Assembly: GCA_037975125.1 (NCBI GenBank) | Contig: CM075853.1 | Location: forward strand, 39,269,113 to 39,333,112 | Direction of reading: 5' to 3' | DNA length: 64,000 nt | Origin: Latrodectus hesperus | Taxonomy: Eukaryota > Arthropoda > Arachnida > Araneae > Theridiidae | Shown: positions 52,496-62,734 of the stretch, piece after piece | How positions within the stretch are numbered: position 1 is the first letter of the stretch | How the letters are laid out: each line of letters begins with the position of its first letter | The notes under the pieces: generated by a model | What the model was told of the DNA's origin: nothing | What the model saw: only the letters and a program-made list of their open reading frames with translations | Database searches by the model: none | Translations under genes and position numbers: made by a program

Positions 52496-53340
52496 CTAAT
52501 CAGTATTTACAGGAAGTATGCACAATTTTGTAATGGGTCTTTTTAAAATCCCATGAGCAGTACGAACATTTACCACTCTGATATAATTGTCAGGGCCATG
52601 ATAAACTTCTAGTATTCTCCCAAGAAGCCACTTGCACTTGGGTAGATTAGGCTCCTTTACTACTACTAACATACCTGGGCTGACATTCATTTTTAAAAAT
52701 ATCCATTTATTGCGATTTTAAAAATGACTCAGGCATTCCAAACTCCATCGCCTCCAAATAATCTGAGTCAGTTTTTCACCTTGATAAACGATTGATGGAA
52801 ACATCAACGATATTTGGTTCAACAATTGTAGTTATAGGTCGCACTATTAAGACATGACCTGGCGCTTAAGGCCTCTAGGTCATTGATATCTGACGACATC
52901 GGAGTCAAGGGTCTTGAATTTAGGATTCCCTCGATTTCCGTAACTATGGTAAGAAATTCTTCATATCTGAAATTGGCATTTCTTGCACCCCTAAATAAAT
53001 GGTACTTAAAGGACTTAACTCCCGCTTCCTAGAGTCCTCCAAAATTCGGAGCTCCAGGCAGAATAAAGGACCATTTAATTTGTTCAGAGGTTAGGAACTT
53101 ACCTAGTACCTCATTCGGATGGCTTATTAATCTATGCAATTGTTTAAGTTCTGACTGGGCACCCACAAAATTTTTTCCATTCTCGGAGAACAAGGCCCTA
53201 CATTTGCCACGTCGGGCAAAGAATCTTTTCAACGCTGCATTAAATGCCTGCGACGTTAAGTCACAAACTATCTCAATGTGAATAGCCTTAGTGGCCATGC
53301 AGACAAAAATAGCAACATAAACCTTATGAAGTGCTTAAAA
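52496..53340 (-). pseudogene. BEL/Pao integrase fragment (distal pol), split from its 5' part by a LINE
   Basis: The reverse strand reads the integrase core (KVYVAIFVCMATKAIHIE, 53298 region), then LFSENGKNFVGA, then APNFGGL. The middle core aspartate (SDN in relatives) is Glu here. A TAG at 53029-53031 replaces the Trp before the EAG block that carries the catalytic Glu. The frame goes on through FKYHLF, ILNSRPLTPMSSDI and more frameshifts. It ends in the C-terminal module (PGMLVVVKEPNLPKCKWLLG ... GILKRPITKLCILPV, 52496-52690). Three kinds of damage make it inactive. The preceding pol part lies at 57807-58584, beyond the LINE. Confidence 0.85.
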
Positions 53341-53344
53341 GAGA

Positions 53345-54085
53345 ATATCTGGTGCCCAGAAAAAGAAGCTGGTGAAGGAGCGCAAAATCGCTGAGGGGAC
53401 TTGGGTTGAAAAACCCAAGGCAACCAAAGGCGAGAAGCGTCCTGCCAACCGGATGAACCAGGGCAAGGTCGGAAAAGCTGCCAAGAGAGAAGGACCTGAG
53501 GGATTTACTTACAGGGCGGCTCTCACGGCGATCAAGATGGCTGTGCTCTTAGAAGGTCATCCGAAAAAACGGTTAACAGAGAAACAGGCCTATGACCTGA
53601 AACTCTTGTTAACCAGGAAAATAGGAAGGAATGAGGAGGGTTTTGCCCCAACCTTCCTATCCTGTAAACTTGAGAATGGGGCTCTTATTATCAACTGTGC
53701 AGATCTGGAGAGCTCAAAGTGGCTGGAACAGAATGTCAGTGATATAAGCCCTTGGCAGGAACATAAACTCTTGGTGGGTGAGGCAAGGAAACTTGTCAGA
53801 ACCACCAAGATAATTGCAAAACTGCCAAAAATCTGTAGTGAACTGGAACCTAAAGAGCTCCTGAGAAAAATCGAGGCTCAGAACGGTGGGGTCACTCCAA
53901 TGGAGTGGAACGTTCTTAACATTAAGAACGACCCATCTGGGCGGACCATCGTTCTTAGTGTGCCCGAATTAGATGCTGCCACACTTCGTGTAAGGGGATA
54001 TAGGTTTCATATTGGACTTCACCAAGTGCAGGCTAAAGTACTTGACAAACCTGCTCCTGCTGAGTACTTGACAAACCTGCTCCTG
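53345..54085 (+). pseudogene. LINE ORF1, 5'-truncated (DUF4780-like domain)
   Basis: The frame is open at its left edge with no credible start: the LINE is truncated there and the first listed codon near 53372 is GTG. After a Lys-rich stretch it reads FTYRAALTAIKMAVL, LTEKQAYDLKLLL, NGALIINCADLESSKWLE and DPSGRTIVLSVPELDAATLR. This resembles the DUF4780-type module found in ORF1 of such LINEs and thought to bind nucleic acid. Its normal end is lost: a 26-base tandem duplication (copies starting at 54038 and 54064) shifts the frame so that ORF1 runs straight into the endonuclease. Confidence 0.7.
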
Positions 54086-57000
54086 ATGGGGGTGAAGGTA
54101 GTTCAAGCCAACCTCCACCACAGTAGAAGTGGTACTACTAACCTCAGTAAGAAGTTTCTTGCTGGGGATATACACCTGGCCCTGATTTAGGAACCCTGGT
54201 TGGTTAGGGGGAGAATCAGTGGTCTCAAAGGAACTAAAGGTAAGCTTATCTATTGTACTAATGGTAACGCTAGAACTTGTATACTCTTACATAAAAACAT
54301 CGAGGTTCTTCCCCTCTCTGAATTTATTCTTAGGGACCTGACAGCTGTGAAAGTCAGACTCAACATAGAGGGTAGGGACAGGGAAATTGTTTTTGGCTCC
54401 GGATACCTGCCCTATGAAGAGAAGGCTCCACCTGACCATTCTCTGCACAAGCTCATGAACTTTTTCAGAGATAACAACTTACTGGTAGTCCTAGGACTAG
54501 ACTGTAATGCTCATCATGTTGTCTGGGGAAGTACGGACACAAATAAAAGAGGTGAGTACCTTTTGGAATTTATTCTAAACTATGGGTTACATATTCTAAA
54601 TGAGGGCAACGAACCAACTTTTATTACTTCCAATCGATCTGAAGTAATTGACATTACTATAACGACAACGCTGATTAGTAAAAATATCAAATACTGGAAA
54701 GTAGATGACAGACCTTCTGGTTCAGATCATCAAAACATACATTTTGAAATTCACTCTAATGTGTGTCTGGATCGCATATTCAGAGACCCAGTTAGGACGG
54801 ACTGGAAGAAATTCCAAGAAGAACAGACTGGGTTGATTGAGCTCGGGAACAGACCTATTAGAGACAACTACGATCTAGAAGTTACAGCAGATCTTCTGCA
54901 GAGAAGTATTCTAGATTCTTATCATAACAATTGCCCCATTCGCTCTAGAAGAGCTAAACTCCAATGCCCTTGGTGGAATGACTCTCTAGCTGTCGAAAGA
55001 GCAAATGTTAGAAAACTTTTTAACAAAGCTAAGAGAAAATGGTGAATGGGAGAACTATAAAATGGCCCTCACTATTTATAACAAACTTGTTAGAAAAAGC
55101 AAAATTAACTCCTGGAGGAAGTTCTGTGACGAGATAGATTCTATTTCTGAAGGAGCTAGACTCCAGAAACTCCTTAAAAGGGATGAACCTATTTTGGTTG
55201 GTACCCTAAAAGACGAGGAAGGTAATTTTGCTGCTTCCAGAAAAGGGGTTATGGAAATTATGACCAGGACCCACTTCCCGGGAGCTAGAGATATTTATAG
55301 CAAGGAAGGGGAACATTGCATTGGCTCTTTGCAAAGAGTCAATAGCAATCAATGGACCGTCGCTAAAAATATCATAAACTACAACATTGTTAAATGGGCA
55401 ATTTTTGCCTTTAAACCTCTAAAATGCCCTGGGCCTGATGGAATTATGCCCATCATGATCCAGAAAGCAGAGAAGGTTGTCATACCAGTGCTAACTAGAA
55501 TTTATAGAACTAGTTTGGCCCTGGGATATATACCAAAGACATGGCAAAAGACTAGGATTGTTTTCATTCCAAAACCTGGCAAGGACACTTATGACCAGGC
55601 CAAGTCATACAGACCAATCAGTCTTTTTTCATTCTTTCTTAAAATTATGGAGAAAATCATTGATCGGCATATTAGAGATTACTTGGGTAGAAAAAGTCCC
55701 TTGCATGCTCTTCAATTTGCCTATCAACCCGGCAAATCTACTGAGACTGCTCTACATCAACTAGTTTCCAAGATTGAAGCCACTCTGGATCAAAAGGATA
55801 TTGCCTTGGCAACTTTCCTCGACATCCAGGGTGCTTTTGATAATACTTCCCTCCATCCATCCTCAATGCACTTAGAGGGGCAGGGATTAATCAGACCCTG
55901 TGTACTTGGATTGAGGCCTTAATTTCGGATAGATATATACAAATGAACATCTTCGGTGAATCATTTGAAAAAAAGACTACTAGAGGTTGTCCTCAAGGAG
56001 GTGTTCTGTCACCATTACTTTGGAACCTAGTTGTAAATAGCCTTATAAAACATCTAAATGATAGGGGCTATTATACACAGGGATATGCTGATGACATTGT
56101 CATCCTTATCCTTGGTAAAGATTTTGACATAACTTGTCATCTCATGCAGGATGCTCTAAGTTATGTAGGTCAATGGTGCATGAATAGGGACCTGATGGTT
56201 AATCCTCAGAAAACCTACCTTGTACCTTTTACACGCAAAAAGAAACGGAAAGGTTTTTTCATACCAAGACTTTTTGATGTTGAAATCAATGTGGCTTCAG
56301 AGGTGAAGTATCTGGGCATCTATTTAGACCAGAAACTCACCTGGAATAAGCACATTGATGATAGGATCAACCGAGCAAAGAAAAGCATTATGATTTGCAG
56401 GCGAATGCTTGGTAAAAACTGGGGTTTACATCCAAAACTGATGTTATGGATGTACACAGCTTTTGTCAGGCCCATTTTCACATATGCCTGTGTGATCTGG
56501 TGGCGTAAGGTAGAACAGAAGACTGTGATTGACAGACTGGGGCGTCTACAAAGACTAGCCTGTCTCTGCATCATAGGAGCGATTTCCACCACGCCAACCA
56601 GAGCATTGGAGGTTGTGTTGGATCTGACTCCCTTGGACATCTTCATCTGCAGCGTTGCAAGAGTGAATGCATACAGAATGAAGCTGCAAAACCACTGGTA
56701 TGACCAGTCTGTTGCCAAAGGGCACAAGGGCATCACCAGGAAAATTCAAGACCCTACTTTCATGATGCCATCTGACATCATGGAAAAAACATACATGTTT
56801 GATAGGACATTTGAAATAGTTTTTCCAACTAGAGACGAATGGGATAACAACGTGTTTGAAACTAAAACAGGAGATCTAATCTGGTACACAGATGGATCAC
56901 TGAAGAACAGCCTCTCAGGACTGGGAGTTTGTGGCGTGTCACCAAGAATCAGCTTGTCTGTAAGCCTTGGGCGATATGCTTCGGTCTTCCAGGCAGAAGT

Positions 57001-57714
57001 TTTGGCCATTATCCACTGTCTGCGACTGAATATGAAGAAAGACTACTACGGTAAGCGGATTCTCATTTTCAGTGACAGTCAAGCCGCTTTAAAAGCACTT
57101 AATTCCTTCGAAATCAAATCTAAAATGATTCTGGAGTCTAGAAACCTTCTTACAGAACTGGCAACTAGAAACAGGGTGATCCTTGTATGGGTGCCAGGGC
57201 ACAAAGGTATCGAAGGTAATGAAAGGGCTGATGAGCTTGCTAAACAAGGATCGTCTTTTGTTCCCATTGGTCCAGAACCTTTTTGTGGGATCAATTTGAA
57301 GACCGCAAAAACCAATGTTCTTAGATGGGAAAACGGAAGATGTATGAAGCTTGGCTCAAATCTCCTGGTCAAACCCACGCTAAAATTATGATCTGTAGAT
57401 CATCATCGAGGATTTCCTATGAAATTATATGATGCTCTAGGCAGAAGATACGTTTAATCGTAGGCTTCATAACTGGGCACTACTATTTCAGAAAACATCT
57501 CCATAAAATGGGGCTGTTTCAGCAAGACCCTATCTGCAGGAAATGTCATATGCAAGAGGAAACGGCCAAGCATATCATTTACGAATGCGAGGCTCTTGCC
57601 CTCCCTAGATTAACCTCTTTAGGCATCATCCATACTAGAGAGTTACACCTAGACTCCATTAAAGGGTTATCAGACTTTATTAATAAAGTGGGTGACCCGA
57701 GCAACTGGAACTAA
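54086..57714 (+). pseudogene. LINE ORF2: endonuclease, reverse transcriptase, RNase H, CCHC
   Basis: The likely native start is ATG 54086 (MGVKVVQANLHHS). Endonuclease landmarks are EPWL, GSGYLPYEE, LGLDCNAHHVVWGS and SGSDHQNIHFEI. The reverse transcriptase shows GPDGI, SYRPISL, GCPQGGVLSPLLWN and the catalytic YADD near 56085. RNase H shows YTDGSL, QAEVLAI, FSDSQAAL and GNERADELAKQG, so its acidic residues are kept. The end has CRKCHMQEETAKHIIYEC. Damage: TAG at 54188 replacing the Gln of the QEPW motif; an extra base near 55035; a lost base near 55845, inside the block after DIQGAFD; a shift near 57340; TGA at 57430. Inactive, but each domain is well preserved, so the copy is fairly young. 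Reverse-strand frames here are shadows. Confidence 0.9.
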
Positions 57715-57806
57715 GAAACATTGGGTTTGGAGTTAACAATACAAAATGCTGATAAAAGCAGAGGTGCTCAATGACATACAAACCCAACTCTAAGAAGAAG
57801 AAGAAT

Positions 57807-58584
57807 TAAGTTAGCTTACTTTTTGCAGGAATAATAATTTGGTGTTTCTTCTGGTAACCTATATCGGAATTTTGAAAACGCCCTCCAACCCTGATGGCAC
57901 CGTTTGTATCACAGAAAGGATTTAAGGAATTTAAAGAACTTTTACCTAGAAGGGGTTTACTTCCCTTTAAAGCTTATACTTCTTTCTGATTTATTCGAAT
58001 TGAACCACGGAAATTAATTTTATTTCTGCGAAATGAAATTCTTCACTGGAGATCTGCCCATAACGCTTGTTCTCCCTTGTTCTAATATTATGTAGAAATC
58101 TGAAACAGATACTTAAAATTCTAATTAGTTTTACATAGTTACTAGTAATCTTAAGAATACGACCTAAAGCTGAATTTTCTATTGTAACAGTTAAATTAAT
58201 GTTCTCGGGTTGTTTCAGTTCCCTCGAGTACTCATTATTGTCCGCAACAGATTCTGGAATGCTAGTCTCTTGTAATTGAGTGGCTTCCTTAAGAAATGCT
58301 GGTCCAGTCCACCACAGGTCTTTACTTATGATGTCATCTGCAGCTAAGCCTCTGGATATCAGATCTGCTGGGTTCATCCTTAAGAACACATGTCGCCACT
58401 GACAGTTCGCAGTGAGCTTTTGTATGGCTGCTACTCGATTGCTGACAAATGTTTTCAGTTCGTGAGCCCCATTTTTTGATCCAAGCCAAAACGATGCTGG
58501 ATCACAAAATTGTGCAGTCCTTGGGATCAAATGCAGCGATACTTTTGAGATCAAATGCAGCGCCTTTTTACTTACTGCAACCAT
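57807..58584 (-). pseudogene. BEL/Pao pol fragment: RNase H-like end to start of integrase
   Basis: The reverse strand reads AHELKTFVSNRVAAIQKLTA, WRHVFLRMNPADLISRGLAA, DLWWTGPAFL and FRFLHNIRTRE in one open frame (57991-58584). Past a stop near 57991 it resumes in shifted frames to a block resembling NPFCDTNGVIRVGGRF and HQIIIPAKSKLT, adjoining the LINE tail. This is the part of pol directly upstream of the integrase zinc finger and pairs with the integrase fragment at 52496-53340. About 100 codons, including the H2C2 finger, are missing between the two halves. Its own 5' side is cut at the junction near 58590. Confidence 0.8.
58525..58562. repeat. 14-base direct repeat next to a BEL/BEL junction
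   Basis: GATCAAATGCAGCG occurs at 58525-58538 and 58549-58562, about 25 bases before the point where - strand BEL/Pao similarity gives way to the + strand copy. Confidence 0.8.
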
Positions 58585-58589
58585 AAGAC

Positions 58590-61216
58590 TGCATCTGGAA
58601 AGGTATCAAGGGAAATATGATAAAGCATGTGAAATGCTTAAAGAACTTTACGAGGATGATTTAGAAAATGGAGCTTCTATTGTTGAAGACGCTTTGAAAT
58701 TAGTTAAGTAGATGATTTTAATACTTAGTGAAGGTAGTATGAACCTTCGTCGATGGGTGACAAATTCCTCGATTCTTGATGAATACCTCAAGCGTGCTAA
58801 TATTGATTGCCGAGAAACATCAGCGGACCAAGGTTTACCATTAAAAGTTTTAGGTCTAATTTGGGACAATGAAAATGATGTCATTAGCTTTGATATTGAT
58901 CAATTTGAAAAATTTAAAAACCCAAAAATAGTAACGAAGCGAATTATTCTCGTGGCATGTGGTATGTTATTTGATCCTATAGGCTTAATGAACCCATTCA
59001 CAATATGAATGAAGTTGCAATTACAAAGGATTTGGGAACTAGGCCTACAATGGGACGAATGTGTTCCCCCAGAAATAGCATTTTTGGACTGGTTAAATGA
59101 AATGGAAATTGTAAGAAACTTTGAAATTCCAAGATTATATTTTCATGAAATCAATTGGGAATCTTTAGAGGTCCATATATCTGACGTCAGCCCTAAATGT
59201 TATGGATCAGTATGTTATTTTCGAATGAAGCACTCAGATGAGTATGAAACGAGGCTCCTTTTGTCGAAATCGCGTTTAGCTCCGTTAAAGAAGCTTACAC
59301 TCCCTCGGTTGGAACTATTAGGAACTTTAATTTCAGCTCGCATGGGACATTATCTGCGAGACACTTTTCCCCTGTTATGCAACAGTAACATGCATTATTG
59401 GACAGACTCACAAATTTACCTTCATTGGATCAAGGGAAACAGCGACGACTGGAAGCAATTCATCCGCAATCGTGTCATGGAAATTAAAGATAAAACAGAT
59501 CCGAGCAGTTGGCATCACTGTCAGGGAAAGACCAATCCTGCTGATAAGCTCACGAGGGGAATTAAGGCTCAAATTCTTGTGAATGATAGTATCTGGTTCC
59601 ATGGACCCTCATGGCTTCTGAAAGGTGACTTCCCATGCTCCGAGACAGGCTCTAGACTGGATACTTTGCATTGTATAGAAGAAGAAAGAAGAAGTGTAGC
59701 AGTGTCCTTTCAAACGAATATTGAAACTTTACAGCCTTTACTGAATTTGGAGGAGTTCAGTGAATTGAACAAGGTTTTTAGAATCACTGGTTACATATTA
59801 AGATTCATAAAAAACTGTAAAGCAACCCACGAACGAGAAACTGGACTTATCACTACGAGTGAACTAATTTATGCTGAACGACATTGGATTAGGACTGTGC
59901 AGCAAAATGAATTCGAGAAAGAATACATTTGCCTTAAAAACAACCTTCCAATTCCCTCTAGTTCCAAACTTTTTACTCTAAACCCAATTTTGGACTCCAA
60001 TGATTTAATCGTTTTAAAAGGAAGACTCCAGAACTCCGAATTCAATCATCAATCCAAACATCCAGTTATCATCCCCTATAAATCAAGATTCACAAATCTT
60101 TTAATAGATATGGAGCACAAAAACTTGTACCGTTCAGGCGTCTCCGATACTCTCCCTCAATTGAGAGAACGATTTTGGATCATCCGTGGTAGACAAGCTG
60201 TCAAAAATTGTCTAAACAAGTGTTTTAAGTGTAGACGATTTCAAATCAAGCATGGAAATCAAATTGTAGCACCACTACCTGCAGACAGAACCAGTGAAAC
60301 TGATCCTTTTGAAGTGGTGGGTATTGATTTTGCGGGCCCCTTATACTCAAAGGACCAAGACAAGGTTTATATCGCCTTATTTACATGCGCTGTAACTCGT
60401 GCCGTTCACCTCGAAGTTGTCTCCGGATTAAGTACAGAACATTTTCTTCTAGCATTTAGACGTTTCATCTCCAGAAGAGGTATTTGCCGCATTGTTAATT
60501 TTGACAATGCAATGACATTTAAAAGTGCTGAGACTGAACTTAAAAAACTCTATGCAAACATAACTGAATCTGATATTCAAAATTACTTTGGAAAGAAAGG
60601 AATTAAATGGCAATACATTGTCGAACGTGCTGCATGGTGGGGTGGTTATTGGGAGAGAATTGTTCGAATAACGAAAGTTGCATTGAGGAAAATTTTGGGA
60701 AGGGCATTGGTTTCTTTTGAAGAATTACAAACTATTTTGGCAGAAATTGAAGCTATAATTAACTCTCGTCCTTTAACTTATATTTATAATGAACCTAATG
60801 AACCATTCCCTCTCACACCCGCAAACTTCTTAATTGGAAGAAGATTAACTACCTTACCAAATTGGTCAGATAATCAAAATTGCAAATTATTTACCGGTAA
60901 AAAGGATTTAATTAAAAGATTTCTTTATGGAGAAAAAATCTTAAATAATTTTTGGAAAAGATGGAAAGGTGAATATCTTCTTCTATTATGGAGTGCGAAT
61001 TTCCCCAAACCTGTCAATGTAAAATGTGTATTTAATGTAAATGATGTAGTTTTATTAGGTGAAGATAAGGTTCCGAGACAGCTGTGGAAGCTGGCCAAAG
61101 TACTGGAAGTCCATAGAGGCAGGGACAACCAAGTAAGAGCGGTGACTTTAAAGACTCCATCAGGGGTCATAAAACGTCCCGTACAGCTTTTGTATAATTT
61201 AGATCTCCAAGAGTAA
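58590..61216 (+). pseudogene. BEL/Pao pol, 5'-truncated: end of RT, A17-type region, RNase H, integrase
   Basis: It begins inside the reverse transcriptase (LKELYEDDLENGAS, where relatives have YVDD). It continues with LSEGSMNLRRW and GLPLKVLGLIWDNENDVISF, typical of the Pao peptidase-associated segment. TAG at 58709 and TGA at 59006 interrupt one frame. From 59009 a clean 735-codon frame follows: LPRLELLG, YWTDS (RNase H, about 99-134), a zinc finger with His370 and Cys405/408 but Arg at the second His position, and integrase Asp440, Asp499 and Glu549, so the DDE triad is complete. The DUF5641-like end is VPRQLWKLAKVLEVHRGRDN ... GVIKRPVQLLYNL. The 735-codon segment is intact, but gag, protease and most of RT are absent. 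Confidence 0.9.
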
Positions 61217-61455
61217 GTTAAAACATTTTGTTTGAAAAGGGTGAAGAACCTTTCTTATTGTTGGTGAATTGTAATGATTAATTTTAGTGTTATACAATTA
61301 TAGTTACTATTATGTGTATATTTTGTTTCGAATTCATATTTCTTAAGTATTCAATTTATTTTGTAATGTAAAATTTTAGTTTTTTCATATTTACGCATAT
61401 AAATTTCAATATGTGAAGTTTATTTTTTGGCTGATTCTTTGTCGGGGCGGGAGGA
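61217..61455 (+). other. BEL/Pao 3' untranslated spacer and polypurine tract
   Basis: An AT-rich spacer ends in GGGGCGGGAGGA (61444-61455), a polypurine tract lying directly before the LTR. Confidence 0.7.
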
Positions 61456-61720
61456 TGTGGCAACTCAGCTGCAGTAAATCCCTAAAGGGGAATGAGAAGC
61501 GCATCTTCCCTATCCAATGGGGAATCTAGCTCAGTTGCTATTTGGATGCGGTCGAATGAAGACCGTATTGGCACCAGTGTAGTATGGTGTGGAACTAAAT
61601 TTTATGGAATATAATCATGAAAATTGTTATTTGTTAATTGTTATTGTTAAAATAAAATATTAAAGGCAATAGGACTTATTAATGAAAGGAAACAAACACG
61701 CAACAATTCGTAACGCAACA
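61456..61720 (+). mobile_element. 3' LTR of the + strand BEL/Pao copy
   Basis: Starts TGTGGCAACTCAGC just after the polypurine tract and ends at GCAACA (61720), giving near-inverted TGTGGC/GCAACA ends and about 265 bases. An AATAAAATATT poly(A) signal lies near 61650. The 5' LTR is absent, so age cannot be measured from LTR divergence. Confidence 0.7.
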
Positions 61721-61938
61721 CTGACGATGAAGAGGACGACGAGGAGGAGGACGAGTCACACGAAGAGGATGAGTTGCCAGAAGAAGAACACTTGTCACCA
61801 CCAGAGTTGTCGGACATGAACTTTTTAAGCAATATGCATATGCCGGACTTGTCAGACTTTTTAAACGAAGAGGAGGAGGCGGCGACATTCATACCCCAGC
61901 CGGACGACAATGACCGGTTTTGGGAGGAATTTATGTAA
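61714..61938 (+). CDS. Acidic C-terminal reading frame, unidentified
   Basis: Seventy-four codons in frame to TAA. It opens with a run of Asp/Glu (DDEEDDEEEDESHEEDELPE) and ends SPPELSDMNFLSNMHMPDLS then FIPQPDDNDRFWEEFM. Codon use is GC-rich, unlike the surroundings, and AATAAATATT follows about 50 bases later. The frame starts in the last bases of the LTR, so it is probably the C-terminal piece of a protein gene cut by the BEL/Pao insertion. It could be host or mobile-element derived; I do not recognise it. Confidence 0.4.
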   Translation, partial: RNTDDEEDDEEEDESHEEDELPEEEHLSPPELSDMNFLSNMHMPDLSDFLNEEEEAATFIPQPDDNDRFWEEFM

Positions 61939-62050
61939 AAAAAATCATCCCATGTATCATCATATTTATATTTCCTAGTTAATTTAATAAATATTTATTT
62001 AACTTAAGACATCTGTGTCATTCATGTTTTTCCATACCATACACTACACC

Positions 62051-62122
62051 AAAATGGGCCCTCAGCAACAATCTCATGTACTCCATCATAAAGAGCATGA
62101 GATTGTTGCTGAGGACCATTTT
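62051..62122. repeat. Long hairpin, arms of about 28 bases, 17-base loop
   Basis: The inner 18 bases are a perfect match: CTCAGCAACAATCTCATG (62061-62078) against its complement (62096-62113). Pairing extends outward through AAAATGG with one mismatch and one unpaired base. Confidence 0.9.
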
Positions 62123-62135
62123 GCCACTTAGATGA

Positions 62136-62660
62136 CCAATCTTGGATGGTCTCAGGCTCAGATCTTTCCACAGAGGAGACCAAGTCCTCGAAGAGGAACT
62201 TGGTTCTCATCCATTTTTTTGTTTATTCCATTCACCAATCTTGGTAAGTCCTGCAGTGACAATACTTGGTATGATTCCATCGAAATGTCAAGTGTACAGT
62301 GTCCAACCATGGATTCCAACATTGGGTATTCGTTGAGAAACTTTCCTCGTCAACTCAAACACTTTTAACGACCAGGCAGCACTTGCTATCATTGGACGTT
62401 ACTAGCATCACACCAATCTTGGCAAGTTATTCTAGTAAAGACTCATTCCTTCCAGGTGGTACCTGCCATCCTTGGACATTGTTAGCATCACATCAACAGC
62501 TGCCATCCTTGTAACTTAACCCAACTGAATCCAACTTTGGAATCTCATGCTTCCAAACTTGGTCAAATGGAATCTCATATGTTTCCAACATTGGTCAATC
62601 CAGCTTCATCGGTTACACCAACCATGGTCAACGCACAATTTATCCAGCAACCAATCTTGG
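62136..62660. repeat. Cluster of CCAANNTTGG-type palindromes
   Basis: CCAATCTTGG occurs at 62136, 62235, 62413 and 62651; CCAACATTGG at 62317 and 62585; CCAACCATGG at 62303 and 62618; CCAACTTTGG at 62531; CCAAACTTGG at 62553; CCATCCTTGG at 62466. Part of the block repeats with an 80-base period (TTGGACnTTnnTAGCATCAC at about 62392 and 62472), so it looks like an old, diverged tandem array. Confidence 0.75.
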
Positions 62661-62734
62661 TAACGGTCGAACCGCATAAGCTTTTTCGTGAAAAAATTTA
62701 ATGGGGTCCCGTGCTCATATATTTTTTGACCGAC

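Larger units (their letters stand above)
53345..57805 (+). mobile_element. LOA/R1-type non-LTR retrotransposon (LINE), 5'-truncated, nested in BEL/Pao
   Basis: About 4.46 kb. Order: partial ORF1, APE-type endonuclease, reverse transcriptase, RNase H, C-terminal CCHC knuckle, short 3' UTR and a tail of four AAG units at 57792-57803. The presence of RNase H excludes the plain Jockey layout and fits the LOA/R1/I group. It is inserted in opposite orientation to the surrounding BEL/Pao copy, whose coding sequence appears on both sides. Much GC-richer than the host DNA. No target duplication could be read. Confidence 0.88.
61940..62710. other. Noncoding repeat block between two BEL/Pao copies
   Basis: GC-richer than host DNA. 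It contains a long hairpin and a dense series of CCAA...TTGG palindromes in a degenerate 80-base tandem arrangement (both listed). Short frames on both strands overlap one another and look accidental. Confidence 0.5.

Noticed and set aside
62022..62514. Overlapping short frames in the palindrome block
   Set aside because: Frames on both strands overlap, carry the repeat unit in translation (TNLG-type) and lack any coding context.
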